From JAWWPY01 sp963822825 (lineage in GTDB: Bacteria > Actinomycetota > Actinomycetes > Streptosporangiales > Streptosporangiaceae), in the NCBI GenBank assembly GCA_963822825.1, contig CAWGIW010000002.1, positions 62,001-126,000 of the forward strand: a stretch of 64,000 nt of DNA, written 5' to 3'. Below, one piece after another: positions 19,015-30,065 of this stretch (positions are counted from its first letter, which is position 1; each line of letters opens with the position of its first letter). A program made the position numbers and the translations under genes. The notes beneath the pieces are model-generated. The model was not told the DNA's origin. It made no database searches and saw nothing but the letters and a program-made list of their open reading frames with translations.

Positions 19015-20315
19015 ACGTCGCGCAACGTCTCGATCTCCTGGGTGGTGAAGGTCCGCTCGCGGCGGATGTCGCGGGTGAAGGCCAGCCACCAGGTGAGCAG
19101 GGCCCCGAGACGGTTGCGGTAGCCGGTCAGGAACGCGATGTGGATGAACAGCCAGATCCACCAGCCCAGCCAGCCACCGACGCGCAGGGGGCCGGCCGAG
19201 ACGACGGCGCGGCCGCGGGAGATGTAGGCGGCCGAGCCGAGGTCATGGTAACGGAACGGCTTCTCGGCCAGGTTCCCCGAGACCTGATGCCGGATGCGGT
19301 TCCCGGCGTACAGCCCGGACTGCATCGCCACCTCGGCCACGCCGGGAAGCTTGCTGCGGCTCATCATGTCGCCGAGCACGGAGATCTCGGGGTGCCCGGA
19401 AATCGTGAGGTTGTCCTCGACGAGGATGCGCCCGGCCCGGTCGTGCTGGGCGCCGGTGGCTTTCGCGAGAGCCTCGGCGACGGGAGGCGCCTCCACCCCG
19501 GCCGTCCACAGCACCGTGCCGACGTCGTAGCGGGTCTGTTCGCCAGCCTGGTCGCGGACGAGCACGAAGCCCTGGTCGACATGGGTCACGATGCATCCCA
19601 TATGCTGCTCGACCCCGAGTGCCTGCAGGGCCTTATCGGCCTTCTCGGACAGTTTGGGCCCGAACACGGCCAGCGGCGCGCTGCCGCCGTCGAAGAGCAG
19701 GACCCGGGCGTCCTCCGGTCTGATACTCCGGAACTCGGCGCGCAGGGTCTTGGTGGCCACCTCCCGGATCTGCCCGGCCAGTTCTACCCCGGTCGGCCCG
19801 GCGCCGACGAGCGCGAACGTCAGCCAGGTCCGCCGTTCCTCCGGGTCGGCGGCCGTGGCCGCCATCTCGAACGCGCCGTACACCCGGCGCCTGATCGCGA
19901 GCGCGTCCGAAATTGTCTTCATCCCCGGCGCCCAGCGGGCGAACTCATCGTGGCCGAAATACGACTGCCGGACCCCGGCGGCCACGATGAGGTGGTCGTA
20001 GCCGAACTCGACGCGATCACCACCGACGCGGGCGGCGATGACCCGCCGGCCGGCCGCATCAAAATCGACTACCTCCGCCATCACGCAGTCAACGTTCCGG
20101 TATTTCTTGAGCAGGTCGCGCAGCGGAGCGGCGATCTTACCCTCGGACATGATTCCGGTAGCGCACTGATAGAGCAGTGGCTGGAATACGTGGTGCTGGG
20201 CGCGGTCGATCAGGGTCACCGAGACGTCGCTGCGCTTCAGCCTGCGGGCCGCGAACAGCCCGGCGAAGCCGCCGCCGACGATCACGACGCGAGGCCGATC
20301 GGGTGGACCTGTCAT
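18894..20315 (-). CDS. ndh: Type II NADH dehydrogenase (NDH-2)
   Basis: Single-subunit, non-proton-pumping NADH:quinone oxidoreductase on the membrane face. It has an FAD-binding dinucleotide fold (VVIVGGGFAGLFAARRL), the NADH fold (ALVGAGPTGVELAGQI), GTVLWTAGVEAPP, and ISVLGDMMS. The quinone-site motif AQxAxQ appears as AEVAMQ. C-terminal hydrophobic helices (GWWIWLFIHIAFLTGYRNR) dock it to the membrane. The ATG at 20315 has GGAG 7 nt upstream, and the gene begins 19 nt after the G6PDH-like gene. It lies downstream of cydAB, forming an NADH-to-bd-oxidase chain. Confidence 0.93.
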   Translation of the reverse strand: MTGPPDRPRVVIVGGGFAGLFAARRLKRSDVSVTLIDRAQHHVFQPLLYQCATGIMSEGKIAAPLRDLLKKYRNVDCVMAEVVDFDAAGRRVIAARVGGDRVEFGYDHLIVAAGVRQSYFGHDEFARWAPGMKTISDALAIRRRVYGAFEMAATAADPEERRTWLTFALVGAGPTGVELAGQIREVATKTLRAEFRSIRPEDARVLLFDGGSAPLAVFGPKLSEKADKALQALGVEQHMGCIVTHVDQGFVLVRDQAGEQTRYDVGTVLWTAGVEAPPVAEALAKATGAQHDRAGRILVEDNLTISGHPEISVLGDMMSRSKLPGVAEVAMQSGLYAGNRIRHQVSGNLAEKPFRYHDLGSAAYISRGRAVVSAGPLRVGGWLGWWIWLFIHIAFLTGYRNRLGALLTWWLAFTRDIRRERTFTTQEIETLRDVYTGPRAPGPPAADGPAWRPATAPEGNHGRWPPTRPDGLI

Positions 20316-20334
20316 CGGATGCTCCGGCCCTTCC

Positions 20335-21711
20335 TCAGCCTGCCGGGTCGTGCCAGGTGTCCCTGCCGGGCAGCAACCGGTCGGCTTCCTGCGGGCCCCA
20401 GCTGTCCCGGGCGTAGGGGTGCACGGGCGTGACGTCACCCAGCACCGGATCAACGATCTTCCAGGCCGCTTCGACGGTGTCCTGCCGGGCGAACAGCCAG
20501 CGGTCCCCGTCCAGGGCCGCGCCAATGAGCCGGTCATAGGCACGCATGTCCGAGCCCGGCTGCCCCGCGAACGACAGTTCCTCCAGCAGCGGCTCCAGCC
20601 CGGCGCCCGGCTTCTTGCCGGCCAGCGTCAGGCTCACCGCCGTCTCGGGCCAGACCCGGAACCGCAGTGAGTCGCGGACGGCGAACGGATCGATACCGAA
20701 CACGTCATGCGGAGGCCGCTTGAACCGGATGTTCACCTCGGTGGCGGTGACCGGCATGCACTTGGCCGCGCGAATCAGGATCGGCACGCCTTCCCAGCGC
20801 CAGGTGTCGGCGGCGAGCCGGACCGCGACGTAGCTCTCCGTCGTCGATTTCGGGTCGACACCGTCCACCTCGTGATAGCCCTCGTACTGACCCCGCACCG
20901 TGTCCTCGGAGGTCAGCGGCCGCAGCGCGGATATCACCCGCGCCTTGGCGTCCCTCCAGGAGGACAGGCCGACCCCGTCCGGCGGGTCGGCCAGCACGGT
21001 GGCCAGGACCTGGAGCATGTGGTTCTGGACCACGTCCCGGATAGCACCCGTCCGGTCGTAGAACCGGCCGCGGTCGGCGACGTCGAACGCCTCGGCCATG
21101 GTGATCTGGATGCTCTCCACGTAGGTCCGGTTGAGCAGCGGCTCGATCACCGAGTTGGCGAACCGGACGAAGAGCACGTTCTCCACGGGATCAAAGGCCA
21201 GCCAGTCGTCGACCCGGAAGATCGCCTCTTCCGGGAAATACTGGTGCATGGTGTGGTTGAGCTGCCGCGAAGTGACCAGGTCGGTACCGAACGGCTTCTC
21301 GACCATCACCCGCGCGTCCTTGGCCCGGCCGGCCGTGGCGATTCCGTGCGCGATGCGGCCGAACAGCGGGGGTGGCACCTCCAGGTAGAACAAGACCTGC
21401 GTGCCGGCGCCGATGGCGTCCGACATCGCCTTATAGGTGGCATCGTCGTCGAGGTCGCCATCCACGTAACGCAGCAGCCCGAGCATCTTCTGCGCGGCCG
21501 GGCTGCTCGGGTCCATGTGGTTGAGCCGCAGTGAGGCGGCCGCGTAGTCGCGGAACTGCGCCAGCCCCCATCCGCTCTTCGCCACCCCGATGACCGGCAC
21601 GGTGAGCACACCGCGCTCGACCAGCCCCACCAGTGCCGGGAATGTCTCCAGCTTGGCCAGGTCACCCGTAGCCCCGAAGATCACGAGTGCGTCAACTCGG
21701 TTGGTGGCCAT
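20335..21711 (-). CDS. Glucose-6-phosphate dehydrogenase family protein, variant active site
   Basis: Zwf-family protein of 458 residues. NADP-binding GATGDLAKLETFPAL is near the N-terminus, EKPFG at 138-142, RFANS and QNHMLQ (general-base His near 231) are kept. The sugar-phosphate motif, normally RIDHYLGK, reads RVDDWLAF (about 166-173), so the usual His and Lys are missing. It may oxidise another substrate or bind G6P differently. ATG 21711 follows GGGAG; GTG 21717 is also possible. The N-terminus overlaps the apparent 3' end of cydB. Palindrome site 7 is 80 nt upstream, suggesting its own promoter. Confidence 0.85.
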   Translation of the reverse strand: MATNRVDALVIFGATGDLAKLETFPALVGLVERGVLTVPVIGVAKSGWGLAQFRDYAAASLRLNHMDPSSPAAQKMLGLLRYVDGDLDDDATYKAMSDAIGAGTQVLFYLEVPPPLFGRIAHGIATAGRAKDARVMVEKPFGTDLVTSRQLNHTMHQYFPEEAIFRVDDWLAFDPVENVLFVRFANSVIEPLLNRTYVESIQITMAEAFDVADRGRFYDRTGAIRDVVQNHMLQVLATVLADPPDGVGLSSWRDAKARVISALRPLTSEDTVRGQYEGYHEVDGVDPKSTTESYVAVRLAADTWRWEGVPILIRAAKCMPVTATEVNIRFKRPPHDVFGIDPFAVRDSLRFRVWPETAVSLTLAGKKPGAGLEPLLEELSFAGQPGSDMRAYDRLIGAALDGDRWLFARQDTVEAAWKIVDPVLGDVTPVHPYARDSWGPQEADRLLPGRDTWHDPAG

Positions 21712-22863
21712 CTCCACTCCCTGCCTGATCGCGCTGCCTTATCGCGCCCTGGCCATCGAAACCGTGGTCGCGGCGCGGCGCACCACCCGCGGCGGGTGAG
21801 CCATGGACAGAAGCCACCGGCGGTCAGGTCGGGGGCGGCTGCCTCGCGCCGGGCCGGGGTTGGTGACGGCTGGAATTCCTGCTTGCTGATGCGCCGCCGG
21901 AACACGTAGTACGTCCAGGTCTGGTAAGCAAGCACGAACGGCAGGAAGATCACGACGACGACGGTCATCACTTTGAGTGAGTACGCTCCGGACGCGGTGT
22001 TGTGCACGGTCAGGTTGTACGCCGCGTTGGTGCTGGAGACCATGACATTGGGGTACAGGCCGGTGAAGATCGACACGATGCAGGCCGCCATCGTGACCGT
22101 GGTCGCCGCGAAGGCGAAGCCGTCGCTGCGAGAGTAGACGAGCCAGACGGCGGCGATCACGGCGAGTACGGCGAGCAGTTCGACCGGGTTGAGAAAGAAG
22201 GTGCCGCGAGCGGTCACGTGCGTCCAGATGATGAAGCCCACGACGGCGGCGCCGGTCACCGGGGCCACGCGGCGGGCCAGGTGCCCAGCGCGCTCGCGCA
22301 TGTCGCCGGTGGTCTTCAGGCCCAGGAACGTCGCACCGTGCAGCAGGCAGATCAGCACCAGGGTGACCCCGGTAAACAGCGCGTACGGCTGGAGAAGATC
22401 AACGAAGGACCCGGTGTAGTCCTGGCTGGAGTTGATGGGCAGCCCGTGCAGCAGGTCGCCGAGGGCCACGCCGATCAGCAGCGGGGCCGCCACGCTGCCC
22501 GCGGTCAGCGAGCCATCCCAGGTGCGGCGCCAGCGCACCGCGTCGCGCTTGCCGCGGTACTCGAACGACACGCCCCGGACGATGAGCGCGACCAGCAGCA
22601 GCACCAGGGCCAGGTAGAGGGCCGAGAACATCGTCGCGTACCAGCCGGGAAACGCGGCGAACAGGGCGGCGGCCGCCACGATCAGCCAGACCTCGTTACC
22701 GTCCCACAGCGGCCCGATCGTGTTGATGGCGGCCCGGCGGCCGGCCTCATCCCTTCCCGACCACGCCGTGCAGCATGCCGACGCCGAAGTCGAAGCCCTC
22801 CAGGATGAAAAAACCGGTCCACAGGACGGCGATGACGATGAACCAGAACGGCACGAGTCTCAT
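21681..22863 (-). CDS. cydB: Cytochrome bd oxidase subunit II, one frameshift
   Basis: Membrane subunit of the quinol oxidase. It starts MRLVPFWFIVIAVLWTGFF then ILEGFDFGVGML, shifts frame near 22754, and continues DEAGRRAAINTIGPLWDGNEVWLI, with the conserved WD pair. Eight or more TM helices follow. The last reliable helix (FLPFVLAYQTWTYYVFRRRIS) ends near 21890. The open frame continues to 21681 but runs through palindrome site 7 and into the next gene, so the true stop may be near 21830 with another lost base. It starts 7 nt after cydA. Confidence 0.9.
21784..21798 (-). promoter_or_regulatory. Island palindrome, site 7 (G6PDH-like promoter)
   Basis: CACCCGCGGCGGGTG, nearly perfect over 15 bases. 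The centre is 80 nt before the G6PDH-like start. TTCGAT on the minus strand starts 31 nt from the centre. It overlaps the apparent end of cydB and would give zwf-ndh their own promoter. Confidence 0.7.
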
Positions 22864-22870
22864 CGAAACC

Positions 22871-24259
22871 TCAATACTGAACGGCCGGGATGGGCGCGCC
22901 GGAGTCGGCCTCGGCGCGCGCGGCCGGTAGCCCGGCTCGCGAGTACTTCAGCATCAGCATCAGGTCCACGGTCGCGAGCACGCCATACAGCACAACGAAA
23001 ACCACCAGGCTGATCACGATGGACGTGGTACCGACCGACGGTGAGATCCCGTTTTTCGTCAGCATGATGCCTTGCACGATCCACGGCTGCCGACCGCTTT
23101 CGGTCAGCAGCCAGCCCGCGGTGTTCATCAGGAACGGCAGGACGGTGGCCCATATCGCCACCCACAGGAACCGCCGGGAGGCCGCGAGTTTCTGGCGCCG
23201 GATCAGCCAGAGCCCCCACAGCCCCAGCAGGAAGATCAGCACCCCGGCGTAGGCCATCACCCGCATGGACCAGTACTGGATGAAAACGTTCGGCACGTAG
23301 TAGCCGGGCCCGTAGGTCTTGGTGTACTGCGATTGCAGCGGGCTGAGCCCGGTCACCTTGCCGTTCCAGTGGTTGGTCGCCAAGAGGGACAGCAGGTGGG
23401 GAATCGCGATGATCTTGGTCGGCGTCTCGTCCTGGTTGCCGCCGCCGATCTGGAACAGCGAGAACGAGCACGGCTGGCAGGTGGTCCACTGCGCCTCAGC
23501 CGCAGCGATCTTCATCGGCTGGTATTGAGCCTCGATTACCCCGAGCTCGTCGCCCACCAGCATGGTGAACAGGATCGCCGGGACCAGGACGACGAGCGCG
23601 AGCCGGGCCGACCGGGTGAACACCTCACGGTCCCCGCCGTGCCGCAGCTGCCATGCCGAGACGGCCAGCATGACGGCCGCGCCGGTGGACAGCGACGCCA
23701 GCAGCACCTTCGAATATCCCCACACGAACACCGGGTTGACCAGCAGCGCCCAGATGTCGTTCAGCTGCGGCTGACGGGCCTTGTTCATCACGTACCCGAC
23801 GGGATGCTGCATCCACGAGTTGGCCGCCATGATGAACGCCGCCGACAGGACCGTGCCGAGCGAGACCGCCCAGATCGCCAGCAGGTGCACCAGACGTGGC
23901 AGCCGGTCCCAGCCGAACAGCCACAGACCGAGAAACGTGGACTCCAGGAAGAACGCGGCCAGGCCCTCCATCGCCAGCGGGGCCCCGAAGATGTTGCCGA
24001 CCAGCCGCGAGTACGCCCCCCAGTTCATCCCGAACTGGAACTCCTGCACCAGGCCGGTCACCACCCCGATCGCGACGTTGATGACCAGCAGCGTGCCGAA
24101 GAACCTGGTCAGTCGCAGATATTCGTCCCGTTTGCCGCGATACCAGGCCGTCTGCAGCAACGCGGTCAGGAAGGCCAGGCCGATCGTGACCGGGACGAAG
24201 AAGAAATGATTGATCGTCACAAACGCGAACTGCCACCGCGCAAGATCGACGTTTGCCAT
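22871..24259 (-). CDS. cydA: Cytochrome bd oxidase subunit I, unusual haem-ligand residues
   Basis: Quinol-oxidising, O2-reducing membrane subunit, 462 residues. H18 (the E. coli H19 equivalent), E98 and E106 (APLAMEGLAAFFLEST), the RVM methionine (YWSMRVM) and the quinol-loop motif GRQPW are kept, with a short Q-loop. By gapless alignment with the E. coli segment NPVAQVKFVHTVASGYVTGA, haem b558 ligand H186 is replaced by K184 (NPVFVWGYSKVLLASLSTGA), and the E445 position is D432. The start at 24259 has a perfect GGAGGAG SD. First gene of cydA-cydB. Confidence 0.95.
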   Translation of the reverse strand: MANVDLARWQFAFVTINHFFFVPVTIGLAFLTALLQTAWYRGKRDEYLRLTRFFGTLLVINVAIGVVTGLVQEFQFGMNWGAYSRLVGNIFGAPLAMEGLAAFFLESTFLGLWLFGWDRLPRLVHLLAIWAVSLGTVLSAAFIMAANSWMQHPVGYVMNKARQPQLNDIWALLVNPVFVWGYSKVLLASLSTGAAVMLAVSAWQLRHGGDREVFTRSARLALVVLVPAILFTMLVGDELGVIEAQYQPMKIAAAEAQWTTCQPCSFSLFQIGGGNQDETPTKIIAIPHLLSLLATNHWNGKVTGLSPLQSQYTKTYGPGYYVPNVFIQYWSMRVMAYAGVLIFLLGLWGLWLIRRQKLAASRRFLWVAIWATVLPFLMNTAGWLLTESGRQPWIVQGIMLTKNGISPSVGTTSIVISLVVFVVLYGVLATVDLMLMLKYSRAGLPAARAEADSGAPIPAVQY

Positions 24260-24399
24260 CTACTCCTCCGGCGCGGAAGGCTCCAGGTGTGCCCGGCCCG
24301 GCCGCGCTGGTGCGGCCGCCCGATGGGTCACGATGAGCATCGGATCGCCGGGCGTGGGTCAGTGATCGTCACTGTCGCTGCGCGAGAGCCGGGCGGCAT

Positions 24400-24414
24400 C
24401 ATCCGCCACGGGTG
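24400..24414 (-). promoter_or_regulatory. Island palindrome, site 8 (cydA promoter)
   Basis: CATCCGCCACGGGTG: CATCC-N5-GGGTG, one mismatch. On the minus strand GACAGT (24376-24371) starts 31 nt from the centre, predicting a leader of about 105 nt before cydA. Confidence 0.6.
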
Positions 24415-24458
24415 ACTACGGCCGCGGTGCCGATGCGATCTGCCCACGATGCGGGGCT

Positions 24459-24473
24459 CACCCGGCCCGGGTG
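24459..24473 (+). promoter_or_regulatory. Island palindrome, site 9 (GMC promoter)
   Basis: CACCCGGCCCGGGTG: exact consensus. The centre at 24466 is 43 nt before the GMC start codon. GATAGT at 24497-24502 starts 31 nt from the centre and is well placed for a transcript beginning at the GTG itself. Confidence 0.75.
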
Positions 24474-24496
24474 GGGCGCCGTCCGCCGCGCGCGGC

Positions 24497-24502
24497 GATA
24501 GT
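24497..24502 (+). promoter_or_regulatory. Likely -10 of a leaderless GMC transcript
   Basis: GATAGT ends 6 nt before the GTG start at 24509, and no Shine-Dalgarno sequence lies between. This fits a leaderless mRNA, common in actinobacteria. Confidence 0.5.
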
Positions 24503-24508
24503 GGGCTT

Positions 24509-26062
24509 GTGACCGAGCACTATGACGTAATTATCGTGGGCACCGGGGCGGGCGGCGGCACGCTGGCGCATACGCTGGCTCCTTCAGGCCAGCGGATTCT
24601 GCTGCTCGAACGCGGCAACTTCCTGCCGCGCGAGACGGAGAACTGGGGTCCCGGACCGGTCTTCGTGGACGGGCGGTACATTTCCCCGGACACGTGGTAC
24701 GACGCCGACGGCAAGCCATTCCAGCCACAGGTGCACTACTTCGTCGGCGGGGCCACGAAGCTCTACGGGGCCGCGCTCTACCGGCTGCGCCCCGGGGACT
24801 TCGGCCGCCTCCAGCACGCCGATGGCGTGTCGCCGGAATGGCCGCTGGGCTATGACGACTTCGAGCCGTGGTACACCAAGGCCGAATGGCTGTACCAGGT
24901 GCACGGGGCGCACGGCGAAGATCCCACCGAGGGCCACTTCTCGAAGCAGTACCCGTGGCCGGCGGTCTCGCACGAGCCTCGGATCCAGCAGATCTCCGAC
25001 GCACTGCTGGCCGGCGGCTACCATCCGTTCCACGCGCCGTGCGGCATCCTGCTGGATGAGGCCAACCGGCCAGCGAGCCAGTGCATCCGCTGCGCCTGGT
25101 GCGACGGCTATCCGTGCCTCGTGCACGCAAAATCCGACGCTGAGGTCATCGCCGTGCGTCCCCTGCTGGACCGGCCGAACGTGACGCTGCTCGTGAACGC
25201 GGAGGTAAAGCGGCTCGGGACGGAGGCGGGAGGCAGGACGGTCACGAGCGTGGAAGTAACGCGCGACGGCGATGACGAGGTCTACCAGGCGGACGTCGTA
25301 GTGGTCGCGGCCGGCGCGTCCAACAGCGCCAAGATCCTGCTCCAGTCGGCCTCCGACCGTCACCCCGCTGGCCTGGCGAATGGATCCGACCAGGTGGGCC
25401 GCAACTACATGTACCACAACAGCAAAGCCATCGTGGCGCTCGGCAAGGAGCGTAACGACACGGTGTTCCAGAAGACGCTCGCCCTGAACGACTTCTACTT
25501 CGCCGGGAACGGCCGAGATTGGCCGCTCGGCAACATCCAGCTGCTCGGCAAGTCAAACGCGATGGCGATGAAGGGCGAGGAGCCCAAGCTCACCAAGCTC
25601 GCCCCGCACTGGAGCCTGGATGAGGTCGCCCACCATGCCGTCGACTTCTGGCTGACCACCGAGGACGTGCCCAAGCCCGGCAACCGGGTCACGGTCGACC
25701 GCGACGGCCGCGTGCACCTCGCCTACACCGCGACCAACGACGCGGAAGCGACCGGGCTGTACCACGAGCTCAGGAAGATCCTCAACCACATCGGGATGGC
25801 CGATCACCACATCCTGGACAAGAACTTCTACATGAGCATGGACGTCCCCGTGGCCGGCGTCGCCCATCAGGCGGGCACCTGCCGGTTCGGCGCCGACCCC
25901 GCCACCTCGGTGCTCGACGTCAACTGCAAGGCCCACGAGCTCGACAACCTGTACGTCGTCGACACGAGCTTCTTCCCCAGCATCGGCGCGGTGAACCCGG
26001 CGCTCACCGCCATGGCCAACGCGATCCGCGTGGGCGAGCACCTGCTGAGCCGGATGGCATGA
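24509..26062 (+). CDS. GMC-family FAD-dependent oxidoreductase
   Basis: Flavoprotein of about 517 residues that oxidises an alcohol or sugar-type substrate. FAD fold VIIVGTGAGGGTLAHTL at the N-terminus, HYFVGGATKLYGAALYR next, and the C-terminal catalytic region VAHQAGTCRFG, then YVVDTSFFPSIGAVNPALTAMANA with the expected His and Asn. A four-Cys segment (CIRCAWCDGYPC, plus one Cys upstream) is present. GTG 24509 chosen because the N-terminal sheet begins at once and the start fits a leaderless transcript. The GH15 gene follows after 22 nt, so the two probably act together on carbohydrate. Confidence 0.9.
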   Translation: MTEHYDVIIVGTGAGGGTLAHTLAPSGQRILLLERGNFLPRETENWGPGPVFVDGRYISPDTWYDADGKPFQPQVHYFVGGATKLYGAALYRLRPGDFGRLQHADGVSPEWPLGYDDFEPWYTKAEWLYQVHGAHGEDPTEGHFSKQYPWPAVSHEPRIQQISDALLAGGYHPFHAPCGILLDEANRPASQCIRCAWCDGYPCLVHAKSDAEVIAVRPLLDRPNVTLLVNAEVKRLGTEAGGRTVTSVEVTRDGDDEVYQADVVVVAAGASNSAKILLQSASDRHPAGLANGSDQVGRNYMYHNSKAIVALGKERNDTVFQKTLALNDFYFAGNGRDWPLGNIQLLGKSNAMAMKGEEPKLTKLAPHWSLDEVAHHAVDFWLTTEDVPKPGNRVTVDRDGRVHLAYTATNDAEATGLYHELRKILNHIGMADHHILDKNFYMSMDVPVAGVAHQAGTCRFGADPATSVLDVNCKAHELDNLYVVDTSFFPSIGAVNPALTAMANAIRVGEHLLSRMA

Positions 26063-26084
26063 CTACGAAAGGTCAGAAGGGCAC

Positions 26085-27962
26085 ATGAGCACGTTCCCGC
26101 CTATCGCCGATTACGGGTTCCTGTCGAATTGCGAGCAGAGCTGCCTGGTCGCCCCGGACGGGGCGGTCGAATGGCTGTGCCTGCCCCGGCCTGATTCCCC
26201 CAGTGTCTTCGGGGCGCTGCTGGACCGGGCGGCCGGCTTGTTCAGGTTCGGTCCCGGCAATACTCACGTCCCCCAGCATCGCCGATACGTACCGGGCACC
26301 ATGGTGCTGGAAACGACCTGGCAGACCCCCACGGGATGGATGATCGTCCAGGACTTCCTGGCCATGGGTCCGGTCCAGCCCGAGGGGCGGCGGCCGGACT
26401 ATCACCGGGCGCCCGCCGATTTCGGCGCCATCGGCGCGCTCGTACGGGTCGCGACCTGCATCAGCGGCCGGGTCGAGGTCGTGGTGAACTGCGGTCCGCT
26501 GTTCGATTACGGGCGGGCGGGTGGCACGTGGAGCTACCGGGGTGACGGGTACGACGCCATGACCATCGCCCCTAAGGAAGGGGACGTGCGGCTCGAACTG
26601 GCGGGCAGCATCCCGCTCGGCGTGCTGGGGGCCCGCTGTTACGGCCGCACGACGCTGACTGCGGGGCAGTCGGCCTTCGTCGCGCTGTCCTGGGGAGGCG
26701 GCCACGTTCCGGCCAACCAGGACGAGGCGCTGCGCGCACTGGATACCACGGTCGATTTCTGGCGTGACTGGCTGAGCGCGGCCAAGATCCCGGACCATCC
26801 GTGGAAGACCTACCTGGACCGCAGCGCGCTGACCCTGAAGGGGCTCAGCTACGCCCCGACGGGCGCCATCATGGCCGCGTCGACCACCTCGCTGCCGGAA
26901 ACCTGGGGCGGGGCCCGCAACTGGGACTACCGCTTCACCTGGATCAGGGACTCAGCGTTCATGCTCCGCTCGCTGTATCGCCTCGGCTTCGACTGGGAAG
27001 CGATCGAGTACTGGGGCTTCGTCATCGACGCGGTCAGCGGGGGCGACCTCAACAGCAAGTTCGAGCTTCAGATCATGTACGGCATCGACGGGGAACGCGA
27101 CCTGACCGAGCGGACCATCGATCACCTGTCTGGGTACCGCGGGGCGCGCCCGGTCCGGGTCGGCAACGGCGCCTGGAACCAGCAGCAGCACGACGTCTGG
27201 GGGATGATCATCGACGCGGTCGATGTCCAGTTCCACCGGGGAGCGACCCAGATCGTGACGCCGGTGTGGGAAGGGCTCGCCACCTTCGTGGAGGCCGCCC
27301 TGCAGCACTGGCGTGAGCCCGACCAGGGGATCTGGGAAGTCCGTGGCGACCCCAGGCAATTCACGGCGTCCAAGGTGATGTGCTGGGTCGCGGCCTCCCG
27401 CGGCGCCGATCTCGCCGCGGAACGCGGCGACGAGGAGCGCGCCAAGCGCTGGCGGGCCGGGGCCGACGAGATCAAGGCCGAGATCCTGGACAAGGGCCTG
27501 TCCAAGCGGGGCGTGTTCCGGCAGCACTACGAGACCGACGACCTCGACGCCTCGCTGCTGCTCCTGCCCATCATGGGATTCCTGCCGCCCGACGACAAGC
27601 GCGTGAGAGCGACCGTGCTGGCCATCGCCGACGAACTGACCCAGGACGACCTGGTCCTGCGCTACCGGGTCGAGGGAACCGACACCGGGTTCGAGGGACA
27701 GGAAGGAACCTTCACCATCTGCTCCTTCTGGCTGGTGACCACGCTGGCCATGATCGGTGAAACGGAGCGCGCCCACGCCCTGTGCCAGAAGTTGCTGTCG
27801 TTCGCCGGACCGCTGCAGCTTTACGCGGAGGAGATCGACACCAGCACCGGTGAGCATCTCGGCAACTTCCCGCAAGCGTTCACCCACTTGGCCCTGATCG
27901 AAGCCGTATCGCTGCTCATCGACGCCGAGCAGCCAGCCAACCGCGGCGCCGCCTTCGGGTAA
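26085..27962 (+). CDS. GH15 family glycoside hydrolase (trehalase/glucoamylase-like)
   Basis: Glycosidase of 625 residues resembling the actinobacterial GH15 trehalases and glucoamylases. The N-terminal beta domain begins PPIADYGFLSNCEQSCLVAPDGAVEWLCLPR; the (alpha/alpha)6 barrel contains ARNWDYRFTWIRDSAFMLRSL and the C-terminal catalytic Glu segment EGQEGTFTICSFWL. No signal peptide, so an intracellular substrate such as trehalose or glycogen-derived glucan is likely. ATG 26085 follows AGAAGGGCAC. Intact. Convergent with glgX, 25 nt apart. Confidence 0.92.
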   Translation: MSTFPPIADYGFLSNCEQSCLVAPDGAVEWLCLPRPDSPSVFGALLDRAAGLFRFGPGNTHVPQHRRYVPGTMVLETTWQTPTGWMIVQDFLAMGPVQPEGRRPDYHRAPADFGAIGALVRVATCISGRVEVVVNCGPLFDYGRAGGTWSYRGDGYDAMTIAPKEGDVRLELAGSIPLGVLGARCYGRTTLTAGQSAFVALSWGGGHVPANQDEALRALDTTVDFWRDWLSAAKIPDHPWKTYLDRSALTLKGLSYAPTGAIMAASTTSLPETWGGARNWDYRFTWIRDSAFMLRSLYRLGFDWEAIEYWGFVIDAVSGGDLNSKFELQIMYGIDGERDLTERTIDHLSGYRGARPVRVGNGAWNQQQHDVWGMIIDAVDVQFHRGATQIVTPVWEGLATFVEAALQHWREPDQGIWEVRGDPRQFTASKVMCWVAASRGADLAAERGDEERAKRWRAGADEIKAEILDKGLSKRGVFRQHYETDDLDASLLLLPIMGFLPPDDKRVRATVLAIADELTQDDLVLRYRVEGTDTGFEGQEGTFTICSFWLVTTLAMIGETERAHALCQKLLSFAGPLQLYAEEIDTSTGEHLGNFPQAFTHLALIEAVSLLIDAEQPANRGAAFG

Positions 27963-27987
27963 CAGCCGCCTCCCGGTGAAGGTGTGC

Positions 27988-30061
<2,074 letters not shown>

Positions 30062-30065
<4 letters not shown>

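Noticed and set aside
22002..24415. Long plus-strand frames opposite cydAB
   Set aside because: Composition typical of reverse-complemented membrane-protein genes; cydA and cydB motifs are complete on the minus strand.
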